From assembly GCF_003597395.2 (NCBI RefSeq), contig NC_133771.1:62594294-62658293 (forward strand): DNA of 64,000 nt, given 5' to 3'. Shown here in pieces: positions 34,077-46,639 of the stretch (position 1 is its first letter; each line of letters opens with the position of its first letter). The notes under the pieces were generated by a model. The model saw only the letters and a list, made by a program, of their open reading frames with translations. It ran no database searches and was not told the origin of the DNA. Position numbers and translations under genes: made by a program. This stretch comes from Chelonoidis abingdonii. Its lineage: Eukaryota > Chordata > Testudines > Testudinidae.

Positions 34077-35168
34077 GGCCAGGTCTACACTGCGACTTTA
34101 AATCGGTTTAATGGCCGATATACCGATTTAACGCTGTATCCGTTCACACGACGTCGTCATTAATATCGAGTTAAACGGCTCCTTAAATCGATTTCGGAAC
34201 TCCTCCCAAACGAGAGGAGTAGCGCTAAATTCGATAGTGATAACTCGGATTAGGGTTCATGTGGACGGAAATCGACGTTATTGGCCTCCGGGCGGCATCC
34301 CAGAGTGCAGCACTGACCGCTCTGGACAGCAATCTGAACTCGGATGCAGCGGGCAGGTAAACAGGAAAAGCCCCGCGAACTTTTGAATTACATTTCCTGC
34401 TTGTCCAGCGTGGAGCTCTGATCAGCATGGCTGGCGATGCAGTCTCAAATCCAAAAAGAGCTCCAGCATGGACCGTACGGGAGATACTAGGTCTGATCGC
34501 TGTATGGGGAGACAAATCTGTTGTATCCAGCTCCGTTACAGAACACGAAATGCCAAAGCGTTTGAATAAAAAACTCCAGGATACACAGCGCTGCGTGACA
34601 AGCGTAACGGGAAGCCAGAGACTCAAATGGACGCTCATGAAGGGAGGGAGGGGGTACTGAGGACTCCAGCTATCCCACAGTCCACAGCAGTCTCTGAAAA
34701 TTATTTGCATTCTTGGCTGAGCTCCCAATGTCTGTAGGTTCAAACACAGTGTCTGGCGTGGTTCAGGGAACAGCTCCTCAGTTTATTTCCCCCCACCACC
34801 ACGTGAAAAAAAAAAGGGAAAGATTGCTGTGCTATGGCGTTTGCTCAATGCACTCCGCGAAAAAGGCGCCAAAGGGTTGTCTGCTGCCTTCACAAAGGGA
34901 GGGGTGAGGCTGTACCCAGCACCACCCGGGGCAGTGTTTTCTGCCCCATCAGGCACTGTGCTCTCAACACGGAAGTGGGAACTATGGGATAGCTGAGGAA
35001 CAGCTACCCACAGTGCACCGCTCCTGAAATCGATGGTAGCTTTGGACCATGGACGCAAACAATCGATTTCGGGATCCCACTGTGGACGCGCTAAACCGAT
35101 TTTATTAGATCTGTTTTGTAATATCGGTTTAAGCTAATTCGAAATAATCGTGCAGTGTAGACGTACCC
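34077..35168. mobile_element. PIF/Harbinger deletion derivative (1092 bp)
   Basis: Inverted termini GGCCAGGTCTACACTGC and, read inversely, GGGTACGTCTACACTGC. Flanked by TAA on both sides (34074-34076 and 35169-35171), the classic PIF/Harbinger duplication. Left (to about 34530) and right (from about 34850) portions match the two ends of the larger element at 47991-52254: CCTCCGGGCGGCATCC, CAGGTAAACAG, CTTCACAAAGGGAGGGG and CCCCATCAGGCACTG. The transposase and most of the SANT gene are deleted. Confidence 0.9.
34427..34570 (+). pseudogene. SANT/Myb-like accessory protein, N-terminal fragment
   Basis: From the ATG at 34427: SNPKRAPAWTVREILGLIAV followed by WGDKSVV. This is the first helix of the trihelix/SANT-like DNA-binding domain (tryptophans in AWT and VWG) encoded by the second gene of PIF/Harbinger elements. 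It normally helps bring transposase to DNA. After about 45 residues the similarity ends at the internal deletion. Confidence 0.75.
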
Positions 35169-35174
35169 TAAGTC

Positions 35175-35290
35175 AGCAAAGCACTGAAAGCAATGAGACT
35201 TCAGCCCTTATTTAAAGTTAAGCATGTGCTTAAGTGCTTTCCTGAACAGGGATGGATTTAAGCACATAATTAAGTACTTTGTTGAATCGG
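35175..35290. repeat. Ancient short repeat, copy 1
   Basis: TAAGCATGTGCTTAAGTGCT and TTTCCTGAACAGGGATGG recur in altered form at 39570-39655 (GCATGTGCTTATGTGTTTTC and CTGAATAGGGATGG). Self-complementary around the AAGCACATGCTT-like core. Confidence 0.55.
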
Positions 35291-35379
35291 TATCTGGGTA
35301 AAGAATAGAAATGAAATTCACAAGTTTATTACTTGTACATATAATGATGGTACAACCATTCACAGAATTTGGTTAGCAA

Positions 35380-35660
35380 TAATACTTTGCATTTGTATAG
35401 CCCTTTCCAAACAAGGACCAAAAACATTGTGCAAATATTAATTAATTAAGCCACATAATATCCGTATGAGGCAGGGAAGTAATATTAGCTCCATGTTACA
35501 GACAAAGAAATGGAGGCATACACATTTGTGATTTGCATAAGGTCAAACAGGAAGGCTTTAGAAGAGCCAAGAATACATTCCACATGTCTTGATTCCTAGT
35601 CCTGTGCTTTACATATAAGACCATCCTTCTTTTAGTTGCCAGTGATGAATAAAATAGATT
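35380..35660. repeat. Ancient MIR-like repeat
   Basis: Order TTGCATTTGTATAGCCCTTT, ATTAATTAATTAAGCCACAT, ATGAGGCAGGGAAGTAATAT, TGTTACAGACAAAGAAATGG, TTGCATAAGGTCAAACAGG. This is the usual series of a reptile MIR-type SINE tail on the plus strand. Confidence 0.6.
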
Positions 35661-36131
35661 GTAAGTCCTTTGAACGAGGGATTGCACCTAGAACAATGGG
35701 GTTCTGGTCCATGAATGGCGTTACTAGGCACTTCCACAACACAAATAACTTCCACAGCAACATTTCAGACTTGTCAATGATGGGCTAAGTTGCAGGAAAT
35801 ATATCCATATACGTGTTCATCAATGCTTATTAACTTCCTTAGGCCCCAGGTTAGATTTTTTTAAAGATGCCAACTTATTATCTCAGTTATTTTAAAGTCA
35901 TAACTGAGTGAACAGTTCTTTGTGAGTTTCCACATATGTATACTTATTTACTATAGGGAGCTGTTATATTGATTTTTTCATCTATAACATCTGAAAGCTG
36001 TCATGGTATTTTTTTTTTTTTTATTCTAGTCTGGAAACATATCCTCTTCATTTTCTGTTAACTATCCAGAATGTATATGACAAACTGGGTAACTTTGATT
36101 TGTAGTGTAGGGCCAGAATATAGATATTATG
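35661..36131. other. Non-coding stretch with poly-T
   Basis: T run at about 36010-36022. The first 50 bases may still belong to an L2-type tail (GGATTGCACCTAGAACAATG). No gene. Confidence 0.45.
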
Positions 36132-36136
36132 ACATA

Positions 36137-36837
36137 TGTGATGGGATTCAACTCACCACTGTGGCGCCTTCTGCTGGTTGTCCTGGGAATTAGCTTAGTT
36201 CACCAGTGCGCCCTCATCTGGTGACATCCTGCCACCGTCACATCTGCTCCAGGAAGCATGTTGTCCCAAAGAACAGAGTCCTCTTCAGGACATGGACCTC
36301 TGGCTATGGCACGCTCTGTTCTCCCCCCTTTCAGGGGAACCGTAGTCCACTGTCCTGGGGGGCAGGGGAGGGGACCTGGGCCTGCCCACTACTCTGGGTC
36401 CTGTCCCAGGGACCCTGTAGATGGCAGTCATGTGCTGCATCCCTTCCAACCCTGCAGTCTACTTCCCTGGGCAACTTCCTTGCAGCCCCAGCACTTTCTT
36501 CACCCTAGTCTCATCCCAGCAGTCAACCGGGAGCTTGTTCTTGCTCCCCGATCTTGCAGAGCACTGCTCTTTCCAAAGTGTTAGCTGCCTTCCACCTCCA
36601 AGGCAGCCAGTCCTCCAACCTCCTCAAACTCCAGGGAGTGACTGACCTGTTCTGCCCTGCGAATCGTCTTATATGGGCCTGCCTGGCCCTGATTGACTGC
36701 TCCTTGCAGATCTTCTCCAATAGGCTGTCTCCTGCACAACCTCCTTTGGGTGTTTTCCAATTGGCTGCCTGTTATGCAGCCTTCCTAGGGTTACTTTAAC
36801 CCCTTTCAGACCAGAGTGGGGCAGGCGCCCCATCACA
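36137..36837 (+). mobile_element. Solo LTR, family A (copy 2)
   Basis: Starts TGTGATGGG and ends CCCATCACA, perfect inverse 9-mers. Flanked by a perfect 5-bp duplication ACATA (36132-36136 and 36838-36842). Length 701 bp. TATA-like TTATATGGGCC at 36669-36679, then CTGATTGACTGCTCC and a CCAATTGGC-type box. Same family as 14722-15522 and 58962-59671. Confidence 0.92.
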
Positions 36838-36842
36838 ACATA

Positions 36843-39454
36843 TCACGTTGGTGCATGTTATCTGTCAATAGAATATATTGTTAGTAGATTTTCACAAAAG
36901 TAACAGGAAAGGCTCATCAAGTAACCCTATGAGGCAGGTGGTAAAATACAAGAGCAGCCTGAAATCAATTAAACATATAATGTTTTTGATCAGCCATGAA
37001 ATAGGAAATATTTATTGCAGAATGTAGATGAAGTCTGAGTAAGAAAGAGGATGGTCTCACATGAATACTCATTGAAGCCTTTCTAGTTTCACTGCATTAA
37101 TATTTGTGTAATTCGAAGTACTGTAATGTGCTGGACACTTTATCTAGGAAATAAGTGCCATTTCCTTATATTATCAAGTAATGGAAGTTACATATTAAAA
37201 AGAAGTTTCACAGTGAACGTGAAAAAACCTGACTTTGCTACATTATTTGCCAATAGCTACTGCTGACATATTAGAAAGCTTTGCCTTTAGAAAATAATTG
37301 AATGATTGTAGCATGACGTGGTGCTAGAGTGTGTTACATTAGATCACAGAGGTCATTATTAGGCCCCTTACAGTTTGACATAAAGAGTTGAGCTGTCAGA
37401 GTGCATCTCAGGGCAACCACTTCATTGTTTTAGTCCAAATTATACTTGACATTTACTAAATCCAAGGTGCCTTCATGCAAAATAATTCGCTCTTTCAACT
37501 GTGCACTTTATGGACTGATCAATGAATAAGCAATTTACAGGAATACTCTGGAGCTGTGGTTTATGGCTCAGCTCATGGGCTTTTTAGGGGAAATCATCGT
37601 GTTGGTAGCAACAAAAATCCTATACATTGTGAAATAATTACATGTAATTAAGGTTGTGTCCATGCATGTTTATATTTTTATATCATCACCCAAAACGAGA
37701 ATTAAAATCCACTGAAATCTGTCTTTTATATAACAAAATATTTGTTGTTTTAAGCTTCCAGTATTCTTGTCATTCAACAACTTTTTGGACCAGTGGTTTC
37801 TGTAAATCTTGGCTAGAAACAGATGGGAAAAAGAAAAGAGAAAATACTTGCTACTGATATAAACAATTCAGCAATTTTTGTCTTGCATGCTGTGAACAGA
37901 AATGAACTGTAAGGACCAGGATAGCCAAGTAATAAGACGTGCAGAGTGGGAATCACGATTTTCTTTGTAGTTCAGTGTCTACTATTCTATTGAGTGGGTT
38001 ATTTAATCAACACAGACCACATTCTGCTGTCCTAATATGAACATAACCTATTGACCTCAATGGGAGTTTTACTTTCCTTAAATTAGCAGAATTTGGTCTT
38101 TTGTGACCTTGGAAAAATTACATAACTTTCTCAGGTCTAAACCTGGCTGTAGAATTAGGTTAAAATTGGACCTACCTGAAGAACAGAGGTTACCACAAAT
38201 GAGAGTTCAGTTGTCCAGCTACCTTACAAATGAGCACTTATCATATATTGGACACAAATCCTGAACATGTGATCCCCAAATCACAGTTTTAATTTGGTTG
38301 TACAGACAGCATTTCCTTTTTAATTATGGTTCCACAAAATTTAACATACTACAAAAAGCAGCAGCAAACACAGCTAGCAGCTGCTTTCAAGCAGTATGAT
38401 CTACAGTACAGGGTGCTGCTCCACTCAAATGGTCTTCAACCCTACCTGCCTCAGGCTATTATCTTCTGTTACTTAGAAACTGATTACAGCTGAAGGGTGG
38501 CTTATTATACAACCCATGTGCAGTGCATACGTTAACTATGGACTACTAGCTGAGTGTATGGCCAGTGTAAGCACGTTTGTGGTTATATGATGATAACTCT
38601 CTTATCAAGGTTTAATGCAGGTCCATGACTCTTGGGGCTTGCTTTGGTAAGTCTCATTGCTGGAACTGTACCCAATGATATTAATATAACCCTTTAACCA
38701 TTTTACATGAATATTGCATGCAATCAGAGAATGACAGTCATACAGTCCATTGTTTATTGAAATAAACTTTCCAAGGAGTTTATGTCTTCAGCATCCAGGG
38801 GTAGTTCCACAAGGAACAAAATTAGAATGAAACAACAGTGTGAAATAAGCTGGTGGAGCAGATATCACAGTTATTGTTAAAGGAGAGAAAAACATTGCTC
38901 AAGCTGTGTTGTATTTACTCTGGTTGGAACCCCCTGGTGGTATTTGCTCTTGGGACACATCTGAGGGTTTCCCATGGTGTGAAAAAGCAGTCTACTAGCT
39001 GCTTCATATTTCCCCGAATTTTCTGGAATTTATCTTTTTCTTAGATTGTCTTCAAATAATCTCCTGGTTTCCCCAATGGTTTGCCATTTTCCAGTGTCAT
39101 TTGCAACTAGAATTTGGGACACCTACTTCCATTAAAATCTTCAGATGATTTTTCTGCTCGGCAGTTTATGGGCTTCATATATCAGATATACTATGACGAA
39201 AGACTCTCACTCCAGAAATCTTTTGAGACTCATTTCCACCCATCAGTCACGAGCCTGTTATATCTTCCCACTCAAGACAATTTAGAAATGTTCAATAGGC
39301 CACTTGAGCTTAAAGCATCCTTTAAAAAACTCTATGGAAAGAAAATTTTGATGAAAGGGAGGAGAAAAACTATTTCCCTTACAGTATGTGTTTTTGAGAT
39401 AGCCAATATGTGTCCGCATTGCTATTAGGCAACAAATGAACACAGTACTTGTCC
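36843..39454. other. Long non-coding AT-rich stretch
   Basis: 2.6 kb with dense stops on both strands. No LINE, SINE or LTR recognised. A 104-codon open frame at 39114-39428 shows no family motif and no usable splice context I could see. Confidence 0.5.
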
Positions 39455-39540
39455 ATTCAATAATTAGGAGAGCAGACTAGGTGATCACAGTGGTTCCTTC
39501 TGGCCTTGGAATCCATGAATTATTGTAAATGTAAAGAACC
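39455..39540 (+). repeat. CR1 3' tail fragment
   Basis: AGCAGACTAGGTGATCACAG and TTCTGGCCTTGGAATCCATG are the final bases of CR1. The element is truncated to its last 80 bases or so, as is usual for 5'-truncated insertions. Confidence 0.75.
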
Positions 39541-39564
39541 TGGGACATTCTGTAGCAGAACTTA

Positions 39565-39660
39565 AACACATGATTAAATCAATGAGACTTAAGCGCATGC
39601 CTAAAGCACAATCACAAGCATGTGCTTATGTGTTTTCCTGAATAGGGATGGACTGCTGAG
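39565..39660. repeat. Ancient short repeat, copy 2
   Basis: Partner of 35175-35290, with an AAGCGCATGCCTAAAGCACA core and TTTTCCTGAATAGGGATGG. Confidence 0.5.
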
Positions 39661-41282
39661 CTGGAGTCCAAAACTGCAAACCTCTACCCCGTCAGCTAAA
39701 GGAATAAGTGTATTAGCTATCACTATGTGCCAGGTTCTTAATCTTGCCATGGCCAGATGCTGGGAGGAAGAGATGACCATCCAGAATAGACCCATGTATT
39801 ACAATGTATACGTGTTCTAGGATATGGGGTTCTATGTGTATTTGAGGGGCAAGAGTATCTCCTCACTGGCCACTTGGAGATTTTTGCAAAAGAGGTTTGA
39901 TCACTACCATCACTGCAAAATGTGCTTTATTTCCTGATTTTGCCCAGCCCTAGTTTTGCTTTATAAAACGTAGCAACAGCTACTTTATCTATTTCAGAAT
40001 ATATTTTACTGGCATCAATCTGTAATATCTTGAGCAGGCCAACTATGTCTTTATTGACAGTATATGGCGGGATAAGTTTACATCCAGACTTCAACTCTAA
40101 GAGCTTGTCTACACAGACACATAATGAGCAGCAAGCTGGTGCACTGCAGAGTCACACCCCAGCTTGCCATGCATTAAATGGCTGGGTGGAAGCATCTAGC
40201 CCAAAGTCTGTAACATTCTCAGGCCACCCCCACCCCAAACACATTTCTACATTTTGTCTATTATCAGAGGACAGTGGCATATCCTCTTTGTTTTCACTGC
40301 ATTCTGCTAAAATCAGTCAGACAGAGTTAAACCATATTCAATAATTTACAGACTGGCAAAGAGGGTTTTCTTTTTGCTTTTCTTCTTGAAATGTGACCAT
40401 GTCCCTGTTGTGACTGCAAGTGACATGAGGTGAAAAACCAAACCCCAAAACGTATTTAAAAAGTAAAAACCCTCTCTTCGCTGATTCAAAAATACCGTAA
40501 CTAATGACAGCAGCGTGGAGTGTCTGTTCTTTTGATGAATGCTCAGAGGAAAGTGCACACTTTACTTTTGGATGGGCTGTGGTTGTGAACGTGCATAGCA
40601 GCACATTGGCACACCTCTGATGATGATGTCTGGCAAATTAATCAGCTTCCTCTGTGAGCTCAAAAAAGACTTGAAACTGAGTAAGGAGGCAAACATTTAT
40701 TTTTTGTTTCCTGTAAATAGGTCTGTCCTTCCTGAAATAAAAAATAAATCTGTACTAATTTTGGTTTCAGGCTTATCAAACTCAGTAGCAATAATTCAAT
40801 GTCAGTCCTTTTTACAGTATGTTGCAAAAATAAAATATTCTGCTGATTTGCTTGGAATTCTAAGTGTGAAGTCTGCAGTCGCATGCTAAAGTGTGGACTG
40901 TTGGAAACAGCTGTTGTAACAGATTCATGAGCTCTACTTTGTGGTGGAGAGAGAAAGAAATAACACCAAGAGATACCGGATATCAGTGGTTGCTGTCATA
41001 TTTATATACTAAGAGCTGGAAGATATATTCATTTGGTTGTAGGGATACTGTTGAGTCAGATTATACATTTTTTTTTGTTTTGTTTGTATTAGAACCTTTT
41101 CAAATAAGATTTTTATTTCTCCAGTTTTGGTTTTGTGGCTCAAGAGTTCTGGGTTCAGTTCCCAGCTCTGTCAGAGTTTAAAAAGTAACTTTGGGTAATT
41201 CACTCAGGATGGGATTGACACTTTGCAAGCCAGTCACAATTACATCCCAGCTTCCCCTTTGCTTCACGGGGGAAGTAAGTTG
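39661..41282. other. Non-coding stretch with possible transposon half and MIR patch
   Basis: 40099-40210 begins AGAGCTTGTCTACACAGACA, like the terminus of a terminal-inverted-repeat element, but no matching right end was found. 41128-41215 has GGTTCAGTTCCCAGCTCTG followed by GGGTAATTCACTCAGG, MIR-like. No gene recognised. Confidence 0.35.
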
Positions 41283-41570
41283 CATAAGAATGGCCCTACC
41301 AGGTCAGACCAAAGGACCATCTAGCCCAGTATCTGTCTATCGACAGTGGCCAATGCCAGGTGCCCCAGAGGGAGTGAAGCTAACAAGCAATGATCAAGTG
41401 ATCTCTCTCCTGCCATCCATCTCCATCCTGTGATAGACAGAGGCTAGGGACACCATTCTTTACCCTTCCTGGCTAATAGCCATTTATGGACTTAGCCACC
41501 ATGAATTTATCCAGTTCCCTTTTAAACATTGTTATAGTCCTAGCCTTCACAACCCTGCACTACCTTTTCT
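41283..41570 (-). mobile_element. CR1 3' end, minus strand
   Basis: Order CCAGGTCAGACCAAAGGACC, ATCTAGCCCAGTATCTGTCT, GACAGTGGCCAATGCCAGGT, GAGGCTAGGGACACCATTCT, AATTTATCCAGTTCCCTTTT. This is the reverse of the CR1 3' untranslated end as also found, on plus, at 62880-63090. Confidence 0.88.
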
Positions 41571-43079
41571 CTCCACATTGGCTCAACTGTGCTGGCTGGT
41601 GCTCTTGGGGCCAGAGTAAAGGCTCTGCTCATTTCCCATCTCCCAGCATAGAAGGAGGAACAGCCACTCATGGTGGCTATTCTCTACCCCATACGGGGCC
41701 TGATGATGCAATAGCCCAGGCAGAGAAATAAGAGGGAGCCAGGCTCACGATCCAGCAGATAATCTCTCTGTGCTCAGTTCCCCATTCATCAAATTGATGA
41801 TATTTCCTGGCCTCACAGGTTGTCATGAGGATACACTCAATCACGTTTTTGAAGTGCTTGGATTCTATAGTAATGGGAGAGTCATCCAAGTAGCTGGTTA
41901 GAACAGAGCATGATGTCTGTCGAGGCCAGATTTGGTGCTTTGTTTTCTACAAAGGCCAAAATTGTTTATTATTTTGTTATTAAAGTGGATCATTTCCTGA
42001 ATATTAACAAACACCCAATTTGCTAGCTATGGATATTGTTTCTGGCGAGCAGTTTTTCAGCCTTAAACAGTGATCTGTCCACAAAAAGGACATCTTATGA
42101 TTAATCAGAAACCTTTGAGCAACAGCAGCATTTTCGTTCTATTGGATTAGCCCTTACTATTGATTAGGCCTTTCATTCAATTGGTTAGCCCTTACCAGCA
42201 CTTGTTTAGGATTGACTACAAATATGGTATCACAATGTAGTCCTTCTGATGGTGCATAGTAAAATATAATTTTGTTTAACTGTATTTAAGAAGGATCTAA
42301 AGGATGAATAAGTGCAAAAAATTGCAAACAAAATGTTTCTTTATGCTTTGCAGTACTGATCTTGTTTCATGTCATTAAAATTACTAAAATAATGTCTGTG
42401 GCAACAGCTTGTAATGTCACTCAATTGTAGAAAAGAACACTTTCACAAGACAGACACACAGAGAAAGAATGTCAAAATGATGGAGACAAAACTTTGATAC
42501 AAATTCAGTTAACTGAAACAATAACTAGTAATTGTGAACAGAAGTACTTCCCCTTCGTAAATGGCAATAAAAATGAGTACTATAGTAACTTGTCTTTTGG
42601 AAGATTTTTAGTCTCAACATAAATAGAAGGTCATTTATGAATTGCACCCTGGTGATTTTGAGTATTATGCAACAATACTAAGTAGAATTAATAGTTGCTT
42701 ATATGGCAAATAAAGAATAAAGGGAGTAAAATACTGACCTTATTGAAGTCAATGATATAGCCTTCATTGCCTTAAGTGGGGTAAGGATTTCACCCATGAT
42801 GTTTACATTTTTAAAAAACTGTGACTTACAGTAATTTTATTCAAAGGTAATATATTTTTTGTGATGAGGAGGCAAAATTTATGGAGCTCTATTCAGTGCT
42901 GAAGAAGTGGGCTTTTTTTTTAAGTGTGACTTTCATGAGGTGAGAACGGATGTTTGATAACCAAAGTTTAGAAGGGAGTTCATTCTTAGTGGCACATTTA
43001 AGGCAAGTGCTTGTCTTTCCGGTCATTTCAGAGGGTATTGAAACAGCCTCTTAGAGCTCTGGGTTACATCTAGTACTAA
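41571..43079. other. Non-coding AT-rich stretch, nothing recognised
   Basis: No frame or family recognised apart from a weak old-repeat patch at 42735-42800. Confidence 0.5.
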
Positions 43080-43300
43080 TGGGTGGAAATTAAAAAAAGA
43101 AAGGTGTAGACTATAGAAATCAAGAAAAACTTCCAGAGTATTAGAATATGAAAGCACTGAAAGTCTCATTTCTTGGGACCTTTAAAACCTAGATTGAACA
43201 AGCTCCTGGAGAACAGACTGAAGGGAATTGGCCCCTGACAAGGATGGAATAGGTGGTTTAATAGATCTTTTCTCTTTCCGGCTCATATGATCTTTAAACA
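43080..43300 (+). repeat. Degenerate CR1 3' tail
   Basis: TTTAAAACCTAGATTGAACA followed by GGAATAGGTGGTTTAATAGA and TCTTTTCTCTTTCCGGCTC has the layout of the CR1 3' end. Strongly diverged. Confidence 0.45.
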
Positions 43301-43571
43301 TACTAGTTAAAGCATATTAACTAGTTGTTTCTGCTAAAATAGTCAGCAGTAAAATAGTAGTGTTAAATTGTCATCATCAGGCTTCAAAATTTACACCCCA
43401 CTGCAATGAATGGAGATGGTAACTCCCTTCTTAGAATTGTTGGACCATATTTTCAGACTCCTTGTGCAACCAACTGCATGCATAAGCTGCATCCATTTAT
43501 TACAGCTACATATGTAGTCATGGTAGATGAGAGTACTAAATAAACATTTGCAAGCACGTTTTCTTTGGTCA

Positions 43572-44125
43572 TTCTGCATAAATACATAGAAAAACAGATG
43601 TGTAGGACTGGAATGGACCTTGTGAGGTCATCTAGTCCAGTCCCCTGCACTCAAGGACTACGTAATAACTAGACCATTCCTGACAGGTGTTTATCTAAGC
43701 TGTTCGTAAAAACCTCCAGTGATGAAGATTCTACAACCTCCCTAGGCAATTTGTTCCAGTGTTTAACTATCCAGACAGTTAGGAAGCTTTTCCTAATGTC
43801 CAACCTAAATCTCCCTTGCTGCAATTTAAGCCCATTACTTCTTGCCCCATACTCAGAGGTTAAGAAAAACAATTTTTCTCCCTCCTCCTTGTAACAACCT
43901 TTTACGTACTTGAAAACTGTTATCATGCCACCCACCCTCAATCTTCTCATCTCCAGACTAAACAAACCCAAATTTTTCAGTCTTCCCTCATAGGTCATGT
44001 TTTCTAGACCTTTAATCATTTTTGTTGCTCTTCTCTGGACTTTCTCCAATTTGTCCACATCTTTCCTGACATGTGGTGCCCAGAACTGACCACAATACTT
44101 CAGCTGAGGCCTAATAAGCATGAAG
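43572..44125 (-). mobile_element. CR1 LINE 3' end, minus strand
   Basis: The 3' tail (on plus: GGACCTTGTGAGGTCATCTAGTCCAGTCCC) lies at about 43615-43645 and coding sequence extends to 44121. This is a 5'-truncated insertion. It is the best preserved CR1 C-terminus in the window. Confidence 0.92.
43669..44121 (-). pseudogene. CR1 ORF2 C-terminal region
   Basis: An uninterrupted 150-codon frame. It includes RPQLKYCGQFWAPHVRKDV, KVQRRATKMIKGLENMTYEG, SLEMRRLRVGGMITVFKYVK, GRFRLDIRKSFLTVWIVKHW and NKLPREVVESSSLEVFTNSL. This is the region after the RT in CR1, with conserved W, RLR and WNxLP motifs. It is truncated at the 5' side and so inactive. The clean frame suggests a young insertion. Confidence 0.92.
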
Positions 44126-46599
44126 TAGAACAGAAGAATTACTTATTGTAGTTGTGCATTCAATCAGAATACATTTTTTAAAAAATCACTTAGGTTAAAT
44201 GCAAAAACAGTAATGAATTGTTCAATGAAACAATCATGATTCCAGAAATTCCCATGCTTAAAGTCAGCATTGTTCATTTAATGACATTGTACATATGTAG
44301 TATTTTCTAATGCCATTATCACCCTTCAGTGTATTATCAGTTGTTTCTCAGGGATAATATATAGACATACAGCATTGCTAAGTTAACAGTGCTAAAGAAA
44401 CTGCACAAGCTGAATGTTGCATTAACCTTAGTTGTCTACTTTTAAAAATTTACTAATCTGAGCACTTCATAATTCTATAGATAATTATTATTTCTTGGTC
44501 CTAAACTATAGCATTCAAGTCTGTCATTCCTAAGATTACACTCAGCACTTTTTAAATACTGGTGTATATTGGTCTTCCTCCAATATAGTAAACATTTTAA
44601 ATTAAAAAAAGGAATTGAGAGAGAAGTATAGACACTCCAGTGGACTAACATAGTGCTAAGAGACAAACCAATTAACAGTTAACTCCCTGATGCTGTAAGA
44701 GCTTTGTGTCTCTATTTGTTTTTCTCTGCCCACACTTAACAGACAAATACATTATTAAATAGTACTGTGAACTGACCAAAATCATCAATATGCCCACGTA
44801 TTAGCATTTTGTTGCCAAATGTGATGGCGAGGTGTTTCTCATAAAAATAATATGTATTTTGATTCTGATACCAGGCAGGATGGTGTGAGAGAGAGGCCTA
44901 GGCAAGGGAGGAGGAATTGCTGACAGAGCTTGACAGCCATTTGAGTACAGGAAAAGACAGGACTAAGTGTACCTGGAAAACATTAAAGGTGGGCGAGAAA
45001 GCCTGTGAGTGTCTAAAGCAGAGAAGTCTAAAGACTGGGGGACATGCGCTGAAGGGTTGAGGAGCAGCTAGTATCACCAGAGAAGTATTCAAAGGAAGGA
45101 ATAGGAAAGCCCAGAGACGGTTTGATGCTTGAAACTCAACCTCAGTCCAATGATTCCCTGACTGATAGTAAATCCCTAGACAAAGGGGCATGAATACCTA
45201 TAACCTTCAATCCTTGTCCCCAAATTATCCTTCTGAAAGCCTTTGTGCTTTTCTTTTTCACCTCCCATGCTACTTCCAGTCTCAACAAACAATGAATTCT
45301 GCAACTGTAACTACTACCTGTTTGTTTTTCTTAGTCCATGGTATAGTGTGATCTCTGTGTTTCTGTGGCATAGCTACTTCTGGTTAAAAAAAAATGTAAC
45401 CTCCTAGTAAAGATGCCCTCTTATTTTCCAGTCTACTGCTTTTTGTTCTTTGGAGAATTCCCTTCCTACAGCTTTATCTTTTTTTAATCACAAACCAATC
45501 AAACATGTCTTATTTTTTTCTCTCCCTAGTGCCACAGCTTTGTTTGTCTGGAAGAGGTTGCTAGTCTTTTTTTTTTTTTTTTAACAATTTAACAGAGTTT
45601 CTAAGAATGTACAACTAACATAAAATATTGGCTCTCTTGAAAAATAATTGGTAAACAGGGACAGAGTCTCTGGTTCAGCTGATCTGCTCTCACGGCAGGC
45701 GAGGGAGAGCGGACAAAGGTATCACAGAACAATAAGGCTTCATTGTTCCAGCCTTTATACAATCTCATTGGAGTACTCTATTATTTGCCATGCCCTAGCC
45801 TTAACCTTTCACAAGGACTAACTGCTCAGCAAAATGAGTCTGAGACTAGGACTTGGGGCTCCAGCCTGTCCCCCAACTGAGTTTCTCATCATGTACTCTG
45901 CAAGAAGTCCAGATAAATTCAGACTGCTGATTTAAGAGGTTTACCTCTTTAAGAAGCTACGCAGCTAGTAAGTATCTGCAGACACACAGGGCAGCCCTTT
46001 CAAAACAAGCCTTTATTTTGTAGTCAACTGGACTACAACCGTTGAGAGACTCCGAGGCCAGCAAAGAAACAGCAAGTTTAAGATAAAATTGGTATTGGCA
46101 GAAGTAATTGCTCCATCACTCCATGGCCACCTTAAATCCATTTAAGTAACTGTCTTTCTCTGACTCTGTGTGTGTCTCTCTTTGCAGCAGCAAGCTTACA
46201 AACCCATCTCTTCACACCTTGGGTTTTTGTCCTCCTACTGGTGACTTTCTACTCTCCACTATGAAAAGATGTAGAAGAAATAATGCACTCTTAGCTTCTG
46301 GTTGTTAGGAGATAATGTCCTGTAGTTGAGTCTTCCACTCATAAGGACAGTGCTTGATAATTCATTCATATCAACCCAGACTTGCTGGCTGTTTCTGTGA
46401 CTTCAAAAGCCATCTCTCGTTCTCCTTGTTCTAGAGGAGATATTAACTCCTTCTCATCAAGTGGGTAGTAATACAAAGTGAGAGAGTACATTGAGTCATG
46501 CATATTCCTACAATGATTACAAAAATACATTCTTCACATCCCTTTCCTCTTTAAGGGCAAAGTAAACAGAATCACTCCCCCCCGTCACAGACAGAGAAG
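44126..46599. other. Long non-coding stretch
   Basis: Poly-T run at 45568-45582. 45650-46570 may be an older element (GC shift and odd word use), but I could not name it or find ends. No coding exon recognised. Confidence 0.45.
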
Positions 46600-46639
46600 T
46601 TTCCCAACAGTTCTTTTACCTGTATACCCTCTACTTGCC

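Noticed and set aside
39114..39428. A 104-codon plus frame as an exon
   Set aside because: No motif, no convincing acceptor and donor pair, and AT-rich composition like its surroundings.
40099..40210. A complete terminal-inverted-repeat element starting AGAGCTTGTCTACACAGACA
   Set aside because: I could find no matching right end or target duplication, so only a possible half was noted in the stretch entry.
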